Origin: Moheibacter stercoris
Lineage (GTDB): Bacteria > Bacteroidota > Bacteroidia > Flavobacteriales > Weeksellaceae
Direction of reading: 5' to 3'
NCBI RefSeq assembly: GCF_040545805.1
Contig: NZ_JBEPMO010000004.1
Span: forward strand, 1 to 64,000
DNA length: 64,000 bases
Part shown: in pieces, positions 16,467 to 25,279 of the stretch
How positions within the stretch are numbered: the first letter of the stretch is position 1
How the letters are laid out: each line of letters begins with the position of its first letter
The notes under the pieces: model-generated
What the model was told of the DNA's origin: nothing
What the model saw: only the letters and a program-made list of their open reading frames with translations
The model's database searches: none
Translations under genes and position numbers: made by a program

Positions 16467-17026
16467 TCTGATAATTCTTCTTCAATTATTTCCATACGAA
16501 ATTCATCATCTTCCTCAACAAATAAATCTTCCGCAGGCCTTCCTTCTATAATTTCTGTATTTTTCTTCGATACAATTTCACCTTTCTCATTCATTTGATA
16601 CCTTGACCAAAATCCATACGGATGACAAAGATTCAAAATAGGTTCTGTCTCAACATATTTTTGAAATAGTTCCATATCAAAAAATCGTTCTGGACTTTTA
16701 CTTCTTCCGTCAATTTCCACATAAACATAATAATCTTTTATTTTTTCCCAACTATAGAAATATTTCACTTCTGGAAATTTGGGGCAATCTTTCATCGATT
16801 CAAAAAATGATGCATATACCTGATTCTTGGTAACAAGAATGTTTAACCGAATTTCATTTGAATTGGGATACTTTTTCAAATATACACCTATTAATAAATC
16901 AAATTCCATCTTTAAATTTTCGTTTGTGATCAAAGACTTATCTTCTTTCGGAACTTCTACTTCCGATTTCGAAGTGCAACCCAAAATCAAAATCCCACAA
17001 AAAATAAGAACTAAAAATCGACTCAT
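16460..17026 (-). CDS. Predicted lipoprotein, paralogue of its neighbour
   Basis: I choose the start at 17026 (MSRFLVLIFCGILILGC, 188 residues) because it gives a clean lipoprotein signal with the lipidated cysteine at residue 17. The longer form from 17086 adds 20 polar residues before it and would run into the terminator hairpin. The body matches the downstream protein in order: LVTKNQVYASFFESMKDC, SPERFFDMELFQKYVETE, and an FWSRYQ block. Its acidic C-terminus (VEEDDEFRMEIIEEELSE) differs. Function unknown. Confidence 0.65.
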   Translation of the reverse strand: MSRFLVLIFCGILILGCTSKSEVEVPKEDKSLITNENLKMEFDLLIGVYLKKYPNSNEIRLNILVTKNQVYASFFESMKDCPKFPEVKYFYSWEKIKDYYVYVEIDGRSKSPERFFDMELFQKYVETEPILNLCHPYGFWSRYQMNEKGEIVSKKNTEIIEGRPAEDLFVEEDDEFRMEIIEEELSEW

Positions 17027-17051
17027 ACATTCATTTGAATTTTCAAGGTAC

Positions 17052-17076
17052 AAAAAAAGGCGCTCAACGGCGCCTT
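17052..17076 (-). terminator. Terminator of the ABC-F gene
   Basis: AAGGCGC (17057-17063) pairs with GCGCCTT (17070-17076), and the A run at 17052-17058 gives the U tract for leftward transcription. It separates the ABC-F gene from the lipoprotein pair. Confidence 0.8.
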
Positions 17077-17097
17077 CTATTTTCAATTCATCAGAAA

Positions 17098-18720
17098 TTA
17101 AGAATACATTTCTGCTTTTAATTCTTTTACTTTTTTGTCTTCCAAGAATTCATCATAGGTCATATAACGATCAATAATTCCATTAGGAGTCAACTCAATG
17201 ATACGGTTACAAACGGTTTGAATCAATTCGTGGTCATGAGACGCCATCAACAAAGTTCCTTTGAAATTTTGCAAAGAGTTGTTCAAAGCTGTGATCGATT
17301 CCAAATCTAAGTGACCTGTTGGTTCGTCCATCAATAACACATTGGCGCGAAGTAACATCATACGAGAAAACATACAACGCATTTTTTCACCTCCTGATAA
17401 AACCGAAGATTTTTTCAATGCTTCTTCTCCCGAGAATAACATTTTCCCAAGGAATCCACGCATATATTCTTCATGACGTTCCTCGTCTGAATCTGTATAT
17501 TGGCGTAACCAATCTACCAAGTTGATGTCTTCTTTGAAGAAGTTGGTATTGTCCAATGGTAAATATGCTTGGGTAGTTGTAATTCCCCAATTGTATTCAC
17601 CTGTGTCTGGTTGTGCATTGCCAGAAAGAATTTCAAAGAATTGGGTTACCGCTTTGGAATTTTTAGAGAAAACACCAATCTTGTCCCCTTTTTTCAAGTT
17701 TAAATTCAAATCTTTGAACAAAACTTCTCCATCAACCGATGCAGACAAATTGTTAACTTCCAAAATTTGATCTCCAGCTTCACGAGATTGCTCCCAAATA
17801 ATTGCCGGATAACGACGAGAAGAAGGTTTGATTTCTTCAATGTTCAATTTATCGATCATCTTCTTACGAGCTGTTGCTTGTTTCGCTTTTGCAACGTTGG
17901 AAGAGAATCGAGCGATGAACTCTTGCAATTCCTTTTTCTTTTCTTCGGCCTTCTTGTTTTGTTGAGCTCTTTGTTTTGCCGCTAATTGAGAAGATTGATA
18001 CCAGAATGTATAGTTACCTGAATATTGGTTAATCTTTCCAAAATCCAAATCACAAATATGTGTACAAACTGCATCCAAGAAGTGACGGTCGTGCGATACA
18101 ACGATAACCGTATTTTCATAATCAGCCAAGAAATCTTCCAACCAAGAAATGGTATAAACGTCCAATTCGTTGGTAGGCTCATCCAATACCAAAACGTCTG
18201 GATTTCCAAACAAAGCTTGTGCTAACAAAATTCTCACTTTTGCTTTGTTATCCAAATCACCCATGAGCGTATAATGCATATCGGATTCGATCCCAACATT
18301 AGACAACAAAGTTGAAGCGTCAGATTCTGCATTCCATCCACCCATTTCTTCATAAATTACACCAAGTTCACCAGCTTTGATCCCATCTTCTTCCGAGAAA
18401 TCTGGTTTCGCATATAAGGCATCCATTTTTTCTTTGATATCGTATAACACCTGATTTCCACGTAAAACGGTATCAAGCACTGTATATTCATCATATTTAA
18501 AGTGATTTTGTTCCAAGAAAGACATTCTTTTTCCTTTTTCCAAAGAAACATGTCCAGAGGTCGGATCAATTTCACCGGATAAAATCTTTAAAAAAGTCGA
18601 TTTTCCGGCTCCGTTGGCACCAATGATACCATAACAATTGCCGTTTGTAAATTTTATATTAACTTCGTCGAATAAAACTCGTTTTCCGAATTGCAACGAT
18701 AGATTAGATACTGTTAACAT
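17098..18720 (-). CDS. ABC-F family ATPase (ribosome-associated type) with one degenerate ATP site
   Basis: The 540-residue protein has two nucleotide-binding domains with no membrane segments, joined by the charged linker typical of ABC-F (about 245-300). NBD1 has Walker A GANGAGKS (34-41) and LDEPTNELD (179-187), but its signature reads GDLDNKAKVR (154-163) in place of LSGG. NBD2 has the reverse: its Walker A position reads GVFSKNSKA (349-357), while the signature LSGGEK (441-446) and DEPTGHLD are intact. One composite ATP site is therefore complete and the other degenerate on both faces. Members bind the ribosomal E site to regulate translation or protect against antibiotics; the subfamily here is uncertain. 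Confidence 0.9.
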   Translation of the reverse strand: MLTVSNLSLQFGKRVLFDEVNIKFTNGNCYGIIGANGAGKSTFLKILSGEIDPTSGHVSLEKGKRMSFLEQNHFKYDEYTVLDTVLRGNQVLYDIKEKMDALYAKPDFSEEDGIKAGELGVIYEEMGGWNAESDASTLLSNVGIESDMHYTLMGDLDNKAKVRILLAQALFGNPDVLVLDEPTNELDVYTISWLEDFLADYENTVIVVSHDRHFLDAVCTHICDLDFGKINQYSGNYTFWYQSSQLAAKQRAQQNKKAEEKKKELQEFIARFSSNVAKAKQATARKKMIDKLNIEEIKPSSRRYPAIIWEQSREAGDQILEVNNLSASVDGEVLFKDLNLNLKKGDKIGVFSKNSKAVTQFFEILSGNAQPDTGEYNWGITTTQAYLPLDNTNFFKEDINLVDWLRQYTDSDEERHEEYMRGFLGKMLFSGEEALKKSSVLSGGEKMRCMFSRMMLLRANVLLMDEPTGHLDLESITALNNSLQNFKGTLLMASHDHELIQTVCNRIIELTPNGIIDRYMTYDEFLEDKKVKELKAEMYS

Positions 18721-18754
18721 TATTGAATTGTATTTAATTGATTTAAAAACGGTG

Positions 18755-18762
18755 CAAAGGTA
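18755..18762 (-). promoter_or_regulatory. -7 promoter box for the ABC-F gene
   Basis: Read on the minus strand this is TACCTTTG, an exact match to TAnnTTTG, 34 bp before the ABC-F start codon. No convincing -33 element was found. Confidence 0.5.
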
Positions 18763-18780
18763 CGAATTTTTAATGTATTT

Positions 18781-19236
18781 ATGCAGAAAGGAGAAATCAA
18801 CATAAAAAACAAGCGCGCTCGATTTGAATATGAATTAATGGATAGTTATGAAGCGGGAATTCAGTTATTTGGAACCGAAATCAAATCCATCAGAATGGGA
18901 AAGGCGAGCATAACGGAAAGTTTTTGTCAATTCAAAGAGGGAGAACTCTATATCATTAATATGTTTATTGATGAATATGATTGGGGAACTTATTTTAATC
19001 ACAAAACAAGAAGGGACCGAAAATTGTTATTAAAAAAAAATGAGCTCAAAAAATTGGAACGCAAAACCAAAGAAACGGGCAATACAATTATAGCTACAAA
19101 CCTGTATATCAACCAAAAAGGGCTCGCAAAAGTCAAAATATATTTAGCCAAAGGGAAGAAATTATTTGACAAAAGAGAAACGATTAAAGGAAAAGATTTA
19201 AAAAGAGATTTGGATAGAATCATAAAGTATTCTTAA
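18781..19236 (+). CDS. smpB: SsrA-binding protein SmpB
   Basis: The 151-residue protein is a complete SmpB: the start INIKNKRARFEYELMDSYEA, the conserved GTEIKSIRMGKASITESF, and the basic C-terminal tail GKKLFDKRETIKGKDLKRDL. It binds tmRNA and brings it to stalled ribosomes for trans-translation. The gene is divergent from the ABC-F gene with only 60 bp between start codons. Its stop codon overlaps the promoter of the following OmpA gene. The tmRNA gene itself is not in the window. Confidence 0.95.
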   Translation: MQKGEINIKNKRARFEYELMDSYEAGIQLFGTEIKSIRMGKASITESFCQFKEGELYIINMFIDEYDWGTYFNHKTRRDRKLLLKKNELKKLERKTKETGNTIIATNLYINQKGLAKVKIYLAKGKKLFDKRETIKGKDLKRDLDRIIKYS

Positions 19237-19241
19237 ATTTG
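19209..19241 (+). promoter_or_regulatory. Bacteroidota-type promoter for the first OmpA gene
   Basis: TTTG (19209-19212) and TAAATTTG (19234-19241) are spaced 21 bp, matching the -33/-7 pattern. The -7 box contains the TAA stop codon of smpB. The ATG of the OmpA gene is 51 bp downstream. Confidence 0.65.
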
Positions 19242-19292
19242 CATTTGGATTGTGTTATAAACATAAAAAATTAAAACACTAAATATTTGATA

Positions 19293-21086
19293 ATGAAAAA
19301 GTTTAATCTATTATTAACCGCTCTAATGGTACTGATTTTAAGCAGTACTGTTTTGAACGCCCAAAACAAAAGAGATCCTTGGGCTGTGACAGTGGGTATG
19401 CATGCAGTTGACTATACGTCAGTTCGTGGTGTTGGTAATGAGTTCTTCAATTACAACAACTACAGCATCGTTCCACCTTTATCTAAATTATCAATCATCA
19501 GAAACTTAAACCGTTTCTTTGATGTTGATTTAACTGCGTCTGTTGGTGAAGTTGACAACGACAGATTACGTATTTCTGACGAATTATTTATTAACGCAGG
19601 TTTAGGTTTGCGTTTCAAAATCTTAGGAGGTAACTCTTGGTTTGACCCATACTTACGTATCGGTGCTAACTACAACCGTTACGACTTCACAGGTTTGAAC
19701 CCTAATGGTGATACTTTACCAGCTGGATACCCAGTATATGGTAACCACGAAGGAGATCAAACTGGAGAAATCGTTGACCAATTGTACGGAGAAGCTAAAT
19801 TAGGAAAAGACCATTTCGGAGTTTCTGGAGGTGCTGGTATCAATTTCTGGTTTACTAAAAACTTCGGTTTGAACATTGCTTCTGACTACAACTGGATTCC
19901 TTCTTCAAAATCTGACTATTTCGATTTCTTCCAACATACAGTTGGTGTTACGTTCCGTTTTGGAAACAAAGATAGAGATGGTGACGGAATTGAAGATGAC
20001 GTAGACGACTGTCCTGATACTCCTGGTATCCCATCTGACATCCCTGGATGTAACGGATGTCCTGATACTGACGGAGACGGAATTTGTGATAACAATGACG
20101 CTTGTCCAGAAGAAGCTGGTCCAGCTGAAAACAACGGATGTCCTATCTTAGATAGAGACGGAGACGGTATCTTAGATGCTGATGATGATTGTCCTGACAC
20201 TCCAGGTGTTGCTTCTTCTATCGAAGGATGTAACGGATGTCCAGACTCTGACGGAGATGGTGTATGTGATGGAAAAGATCAGTGTCCTAACGAATTCGGA
20301 ACTGTTGAAAACAACGGATGTCCAGAAATCGCTGACAACTGTACTGATATCCAAGCTATCAAAGATGCATTGAAAAACGTATTGTTCGAGTACAACTCTG
20401 ACAAATTAACTGCAACTTCAATGACTACTTTGGATGCTATCGCTCCAATCTTAACTTCTGACAAAATTAAAAATGCTCGTTGGTTAGTTGAAGGTCACAC
20501 TGACTCTAAAGGTTCTGATAAATACAACATGGATCTTTCTAAGAGACGTTCTGCATCTGTTGAGGCTTACTTAGTTTCTAAAGGTGTTCCTGCTTCAATC
20601 TTGAAATCTGTAGGATTCGGTGAATCTTTACCTATCACTACAAACGATACTGACGAAGGTAGAGCTAGAAACAGACGTGTTGAGTTGAAATTTGCTGATG
20701 CAAACTTCCAACCAGCTGCAATCGAAGTTACTGGTGACTGTGCTAACGTACAAATCACTGACTTAGCTAAGATGATCTATTTCCAAACTGGAACTCATAC
20801 TTTGGTTGATGCTTCTAAACAAAGCTTAGACGTTATCGCTCAGTACTTGAAAGCAACTGAAGGTAACTATGAAATCCAAGGTCACACTGATGACGTAGGT
20901 AGCGATGCAAACAATATGTCATTGTCTCAAAGACGTGCACAAACTGTATTAGACTACTTAGTAGGTAAAGGTGTTCCAGCTGAAAGATTGAAAGCTGTTG
21001 GATACGGAGAGTCTCAACCTAAATTCGACAACAAAACTGTTGACGGAAGAGCTCAAAACAGAAGAATTGAAATTGTGAAACAATAA
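19293..21086 (+). CDS. OmpA-family protein with type-3 thrombospondin repeats and two OmpA domains
   Basis: I use the ATG at 19293 (597 residues); a TTG two codons earlier is rejected. The layout is a signal peptide ending at LNAQ (about 23), a barrel-like N-terminal domain to about 226, a calcium-binding TSP3 repeat stretch (DGDGIEDDVDDCPDTPGIPS and variants, about 227-345), and two consecutive OmpA peptidoglycan-binding domains (about 365-470, 490-597; GHTDSKGSDKYNMDLSKRR and GHTDDVGSDANNMSLSQRR). It should anchor the outer membrane to the wall. A good promoter precedes it and a strong terminator follows, which fits an abundant protein. The barrel is paralogous to that of the gene at 23897. 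Confidence 0.9.
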   Translation: MKKFNLLLTALMVLILSSTVLNAQNKRDPWAVTVGMHAVDYTSVRGVGNEFFNYNNYSIVPPLSKLSIIRNLNRFFDVDLTASVGEVDNDRLRISDELFINAGLGLRFKILGGNSWFDPYLRIGANYNRYDFTGLNPNGDTLPAGYPVYGNHEGDQTGEIVDQLYGEAKLGKDHFGVSGGAGINFWFTKNFGLNIASDYNWIPSSKSDYFDFFQHTVGVTFRFGNKDRDGDGIEDDVDDCPDTPGIPSDIPGCNGCPDTDGDGICDNNDACPEEAGPAENNGCPILDRDGDGILDADDDCPDTPGVASSIEGCNGCPDSDGDGVCDGKDQCPNEFGTVENNGCPEIADNCTDIQAIKDALKNVLFEYNSDKLTATSMTTLDAIAPILTSDKIKNARWLVEGHTDSKGSDKYNMDLSKRRSASVEAYLVSKGVPASILKSVGFGESLPITTNDTDEGRARNRRVELKFADANFQPAAIEVTGDCANVQITDLAKMIYFQTGTHTLVDASKQSLDVIAQYLKATEGNYEIQGHTDDVGSDANNMSLSQRRAQTVLDYLVGKGVPAERLKAVGYGESQPKFDNKTVDGRAQNRRIEIVKQ

Positions 21087-21109
21087 TTTCATATTCAAAT
21101 ATTTACCAG

Positions 21110-21140
21110 AAAAGCCGCTCATTGAGCGGCTTTTCTATTT
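21110..21140 (+). terminator. Terminator of the first OmpA gene
   Basis: AAAAGCCGCTCA (21110-21121) faces TGAGCGGCTTTT (21123-21134), a nearly perfect long hairpin that runs into a T-rich tract. Confidence 0.85.
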
Positions 21141-21167
21141 ATAATTAGTTTCAAATAAAGAGAAATA

Positions 21168-21201
21168 AAAAAGGGATAAATCGCTTGATCTATCCCTTTT
21201 T
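21168..21201 (-). terminator. Terminator of pcm
   Basis: AAAGGGATA (21170-21178) pairs with TATCCCTTT (21191-21199). The A run to the left gives the U tract for the minus-strand pcm gene. Confidence 0.8.
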
Positions 21202-21220
21202 AACTTTAAAAAATATCTTA

Positions 21221-21877
21221 CTATCTCTTTACCTCTTTTTCTGTGCGCTCCAACATTGGAACAAATTGACAATCTCCAAATTCCATGCGTTCAAAATCTC
21301 GTTCACTCACACGCAAAAAAGTAGTCATCATCTGATTAGTTGTTCCCAATGGAATCACCATAATCCCTCCAATTTTTAATTGCGTTAAAAGTGTTTTCGG
21401 AATAGTTGCCGAACCTGCCGTTACAATAATTCGATCAAATGGCGCAAATGATGGCAAACCTTTGTATCCGTCTCCATAGGTTGCATATTTAGGTCGAATT
21501 TGAATTTTACGAAAGATACGTTGAGAAAAATCAAATAATTCTTTTTGTCTTTCAATGGTATAAACTTCCGCACCCATTTCAACCAATACGGCAGCTTGAT
21601 AACCACTACCGGTTCCAATCTCCAAAACTTTATCGCCTTTTAGTACATGCAATAAAGAAGTTTGTTTTGCTACCGTATAAGGATGAGAAATCGTTTGACC
21701 TGCTGCAATTGGAAACGCATTATCCTGATAAGCAAATTCCTCAAATGCACTGTCAATAAACAAGTGACGAGGAACCCTATTGATGGCTTGCAAAACATTT
21801 TCATCCTCAATTCCTTTTTCCCTTAATAACCTGACTAACTGTTCTCTTTTCCCTTTGTGTTTAAAATCGTCTATCAC
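21221..21877 (-). CDS. pcm: Protein-L-isoaspartate O-methyltransferase
   Basis: The 218-residue protein has the PCMT layout: VPRHLFIDSAFEEFAYQDNA, the substrate-side GQTISHPYTVAKQTSLL, and SAM motif I VLEIGTGSGYQAAVLVEMG (about 83-101), followed by VYTIERQ. It methylates isoaspartyl residues in damaged proteins so that they can be repaired. The length is normal. The gene is convergent with the first OmpA gene and divergent from the oxidoreductase gene. Confidence 0.95.
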   Translation of the reverse strand: MIDDFKHKGKREQLVRLLREKGIEDENVLQAINRVPRHLFIDSAFEEFAYQDNAFPIAAGQTISHPYTVAKQTSLLHVLKGDKVLEIGTGSGYQAAVLVEMGAEVYTIERQKELFDFSQRIFRKIQIRPKYATYGDGYKGLPSFAPFDRIIVTAGSATIPKTLLTQLKIGGIMVIPLGTTNQMMTTFLRVSERDFERMEFGDCQFVPMLERTEKEVKR

Positions 21878-21948
21878 CCCTACATTTTTCTACAAAATTG
21901 GGAAAAATTATAGGTATTCTCTGTATTTTTAGGCTCAAAAATAGACCC

Positions 21949-22914
21949 ATGTTAAAAATTGGTGTTTTAGGAGCTGGACATTTGGGGAAAATCCATTTGA
22001 AATTAGCCAACCAATCAGAAAAATTAGATTTAGTCGGATTTTATGATCCCAATCAGGAAAATGCTGAAAAAGTAGAAAAAGATTTCGGCTACAAAGCATT
22101 TGCGACCATTGAAGAATTGATTGAAGCAGTAGATGTCGTTGATATTGTGACGCCTACTCTTTCTCATTATGAATGTGCTAAAAAAGCCATTATTGCTGGA
22201 AAACATATATTTCTTGAAAAACCCATTGCGAATTCAGTTCAAGAAGCTGAAGAAATTATTGCATTAGCAAAAAAACACAATGTAAAAGGACAAGTAGGAC
22301 ATGTAGAACGATTCAATCCAGCATTTAAAGCTGTAAAGAATATCATTCAGAACCCTATGTTCATTGAAACCCATCGATTGGCCGAATTCAATCCAAGAGG
22401 AACAGATGTTCCAGTCGTTTTGGATTTGATGATTCATGATATCGATGCTATTTTAAGTGTTGTGCAATCAGAAGTGAAAGAAATTCATTCAAGCGGTGTA
22501 GCAGTCATCAGTGAATCTCCCGATATCGCCAATGCTAGATTGGTTTTTGAAAATGGATGTGTTGCCAATATTACCTCAAGTCGTATTTCATTGAAAAATA
22601 TGCGCAAATCTCGCTTCTTCCAAAAGGACGCTTATATCTCAGTCGATTATTTGGAAAAGAATTGTGAAGTAGTGAAAATGAAAGATGCACCAGAAGTTCC
22701 TGGTGAATGGGACATGGTCTTGCAAAATGCTGAGGGTGTCAAAAAACAAATCTATTTTGACAATCCAGATGTAAAACAAAACAATGCCATTTTAGATGAA
22801 TTGGAAAGTTTTGCAGACGCCATCAACAATGATACAATTCCTTTGGTTACCTTGGAAGATGGAACCAATGCACTTCGAATTGCCTACCAAATTATAGATT
22901 CATTCAATAAATAA
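21949..22914 (+). CDS. Gfo/Idh/MocA-family oxidoreductase
   Basis: I choose the ATG at 21949 (321 residues) because MLKIGVLGAGHLGKIHLKLA puts the Rossmann glycine motif at its usual place; the longer in-frame form from 21898 adds 17 non-matching residues. The family motif FLEKPIANSVQEAEEII (about 95-112) carries the conserved EKP, and GQVGHVERFNPAF and DLMIHDIDAI follow in the catalytic domain. It is an NAD(P)-dependent sugar or small-molecule dehydrogenase; the substrate is unknown. The hydroxyacyl-CoA dehydrogenase gene follows after 12 bp, suggesting cotranscription. Confidence 0.85.
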   Translation: MLKIGVLGAGHLGKIHLKLANQSEKLDLVGFYDPNQENAEKVEKDFGYKAFATIEELIEAVDVVDIVTPTLSHYECAKKAIIAGKHIFLEKPIANSVQEAEEIIALAKKHNVKGQVGHVERFNPAFKAVKNIIQNPMFIETHRLAEFNPRGTDVPVVLDLMIHDIDAILSVVQSEVKEIHSSGVAVISESPDIANARLVFENGCVANITSSRISLKNMRKSRFFQKDAYISVDYLEKNCEVVKMKDAPEVPGEWDMVLQNAEGVKKQIYFDNPDVKQNNAILDELESFADAINNDTIPLVTLEDGTNALRIAYQIIDSFNK

Positions 22915-22926
22915 AACATACAAAAA

Positions 22927-23814
22927 ATGAAAAATATAGCTGTTATAGGAGCTGGTACAATGGGAAATGGAATCGCCCATACTTTTGCTCAGAAAGGATT
23001 TCAAGTAAATCTTATCGATATATCAGAAAAATCCTTGGAAAAAGGAATGGCGACCATTACCACCAATTTGGATCGTATGGTTGCAAAAGAAACCATTTCA
23101 GAATCCGATAAAAATGCCACTTTATCCAATATCAAAACCTTCACTTCAACTGAAGAAGGAGTGAAAAATGTAGATTTGGTAGTAGAAGCTGCTACTGAAA
23201 ATGTGGATTTGAAATTAAAAATCTTCCAACAACTATCGGAAATCACAGCAGAAAATGTCATTCTTGCTACGAATACATCTTCCATTTCCATTACACAAAT
23301 TGCAGCGGTAACCAATCGTGCCGATAAAGTAATTGGAATGCACTTTATGAATCCTGTTCCGATTATGAAATTGGTTGAAATCATTAGAGGATACAATACT
23401 TCTGACGAAGTGACCAAAACAATCATGGATTTATCAGTGACTTTAGGAAAAGTTCCAGTGGAAGTAAATGATTATCCTGGATTTGTTGCCAACCGTATTT
23501 TAATGCCAATGATCAATGAATCTATCGAAACATTGTACAACGGTGTAGCAGGCGTTCAAGAAATTGATACGGTCATGAAATTAGGAATGGCTCACCCAAT
23601 GGGACCTTTGCAATTAGCAGATTTCATCGGATTGGATGTTTGTTTGTCTATCTTGAATGTAATGTACGACGGCTTCAAAAATCCGAAATATGCACCATGT
23701 CCATTATTGGTCAATATGGTGATGGCTGGAAAATTGGGCGTTAAATCTGGAGAAGGGTTTTACGATTATTCGGAGTCCAAAAAAGCTGAGAAAGTTTCGA
23801 AATCCTTCCAATAA
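22927..23814 (+). CDS. 3-hydroxyacyl-CoA (3-hydroxybutyryl-CoA) dehydrogenase
   Basis: The 295-residue protein is a monofunctional HAD-type dehydrogenase. The N-terminal NAD domain starts AVIGAGTMGNGIAHTFAQKG with the acceptor aspartate in NLIDIS. The catalytic histidine-glutamate region is IGMHFMNPVPIMKLVEIIRG. The C-terminal domain carries DYPGFVANRILMPMINE and MKLGMAHPMGPLQLADFIGL. It oxidises 3-hydroxyacyl-CoA in beta-oxidation or butyrate-type metabolism, a plausible partner pathway of the etfBA genes 18 kb away. It is probably cotranscribed with the oxidoreductase. Confidence 0.9.
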   Translation: MKNIAVIGAGTMGNGIAHTFAQKGFQVNLIDISEKSLEKGMATITTNLDRMVAKETISESDKNATLSNIKTFTSTEEGVKNVDLVVEAATENVDLKLKIFQQLSEITAENVILATNTSSISITQIAAVTNRADKVIGMHFMNPVPIMKLVEIIRGYNTSDEVTKTIMDLSVTLGKVPVEVNDYPGFVANRILMPMINESIETLYNGVAGVQEIDTVMKLGMAHPMGPLQLADFIGLDVCLSILNVMYDGFKNPKYAPCPLLVNMVMAGKLGVKSGEGFYDYSESKKAEKVSKSFQ

Positions 23815-23896
23815 AGGATATAAATGTTAATAATTTTAAGAAATTATTAAAAATGTTTATATATTAGTGTGTCCAAAAATTTTCTAATAAATATTT

Positions 23897-25162
23897 ATGA
23901 AAAAACTTTCTATTTTATTTACTCTTATGCTATTACTATGTTCTTCTAGCATGTTCGCACAGAATATGTTAAAGAAATGGTATATCAGTGGTGGAGTTCA
24001 TGCAGTTAACCATCCAAGTGTTAGAGGATTTGGAGAAGGTTTAACAGATGGTGATAATTGGTCATTTGTACCACCACTATCTCAAATCTCTGTTGCCAGA
24101 ACCTTGAATCGTTCTTTCGCAGTTGATTTACAAGCTTCTGTTGGCGAAATTGACAACAAGAGATTGATGATTGACAACGAGTATATGGTATTGGTGGGTC
24201 TAGGTTTACGTTACCGTTTTGCCAATGGATATATCTTAAAAGAAACCTCTTGGTTTGACCCTTATTTACGTTTAGGAGCAAATTATCACCGTATGCCATA
24301 CCGTGGATTAGAATTTAATCCAGTGGTTTATGGAGATGATGGTTCTGGAAATCAAGTTCCTGTAAGTGGTGTTATTGATGTTTGGGGTGACGCTTTGGAA
24401 AACGGAGCTGTTGCACAAAATGATCATTTCGCTATTTCTGGTGGATTGGGGATGAACTTTTGGATTTGGCCTAAAATCGGGATCAATTTAGAAGCTCAAT
24501 ATGTTGCTGTACCTGCGATTAAATCAGATTACATCGATTTCTTCCAAGCAAAAGCTGGTTTAGCGTTTCGATTTGGTAAAAATGACCGTGATAAAGACGG
24601 AATCGTCGATGAAGAAGACGAATGTCCAGATACTTGGGGTCTAGCAGAATTCAACGGTTGCCCTGATACCGATGGAGATAAAATCCCAGATCATTTAGAC
24701 AAATGTCCTGAAGAAGCTTGTCCAAATGGAGAAGAAACAGATGAATACTACTGTGAAGAAGGATGTAAGAAAATGAAAGAAAAACCTGTTGATCCTATTG
24801 AACCAATTGAGCCAATTGAAGTCATCAAAGAAATTTCATTCAATGATGTATTATTTGAATTTGACAGTTCAGTTTTAACAGGTGATTCAACTGAAAAGGT
24901 AAAAGAAGCTGCAGCAATTATTCAATCTCAATCTGGAAACTATTTTGTGGACGGATTCGCAGATAGCGATGGTTCGGAAGCCTACAACTTGAATTTATCA
25001 AGAAAACGTGCGCAAGCAGTGAAAGATGCCTTGGTAAAAGAAGGAGTTGATGCTAACCGTTTAGAAGTTCGTGCATTTGGTGAACAATATCCAAAATGTA
25101 CTAACGAAACACCGGAAGGTAGAGCATGCAACCGTCGTGTTGTAGTTCTAGAAAGATATTAA
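23897..25162 (+). CDS. OmpA-family outer-membrane protein, paralogue of the gene at 19293
   Basis: The 421-residue protein has a signal peptide (to FAQ, about 22), a barrel-like N-terminal domain to about 228, a short TSP3 stretch (about 229-280; KDGIVDEEDECPDTWG), a proline-glutamate linker (EPIEPIEPIEVI-like) and one OmpA domain (about 313-421; FDSSVLTGDSTEKV, DSDGSEAYNLNLSRKRAQAV). The barrel matches the neighbour: GGVHAVNHPSVRGFG and VDLQASVGEIDNKRL correspond to GMHAVDYTSVRGVG and VDLTASVGEVDNDRL. It differs in having fewer repeats and a single OmpA domain. Confidence 0.9.
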   Translation: MKKLSILFTLMLLLCSSSMFAQNMLKKWYISGGVHAVNHPSVRGFGEGLTDGDNWSFVPPLSQISVARTLNRSFAVDLQASVGEIDNKRLMIDNEYMVLVGLGLRYRFANGYILKETSWFDPYLRLGANYHRMPYRGLEFNPVVYGDDGSGNQVPVSGVIDVWGDALENGAVAQNDHFAISGGLGMNFWIWPKIGINLEAQYVAVPAIKSDYIDFFQAKAGLAFRFGKNDRDKDGIVDEEDECPDTWGLAEFNGCPDTDGDKIPDHLDKCPEEACPNGEETDEYYCEEGCKKMKEKPVDPIEPIEPIEVIKEISFNDVLFEFDSSVLTGDSTEKVKEAAAIIQSQSGNYFVDGFADSDGSEAYNLNLSRKRAQAVKDALVKEGVDANRLEVRAFGEQYPKCTNETPEGRACNRRVVVLERY

Positions 25163-25182
25163 TGCAATTTTTTATCATAAAG

Positions 25183-25212
25183 AAGGAGAGTTTTTATAAC
25201 TCTCCTTTTTTT
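25183..25212 (+). terminator. Terminator of the second OmpA gene
   Basis: AAGGAGAG (25183-25190) pairs with CTCTCCTT (25200-25207), followed by a T run. Confidence 0.85.
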
Positions 25213-25225
25213 ATTGGAATTAGTC

Positions 25226-25262
25226 AAAAAAAAATCCCCGTCTTTGGACAGGGATTTTTTTA
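25226..25262 (-). terminator. Terminator of tpx
   Basis: AAAATCCC (25231-25238) and GTC pair with GAC and GGGATTTT with one internal mismatch. The A run at 25226-25234 is the U tract for the minus-strand tpx gene. Confidence 0.8.
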
Positions 25263-25279
25263 TTCAATTTACTAAATGC

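Noticed and set aside
19966..20330. Tandem repeats within the first OmpA gene
   Set aside because: They code TSP3 calcium-binding repeats in frame; a normal feature of the protein, not a DNA repeat element.
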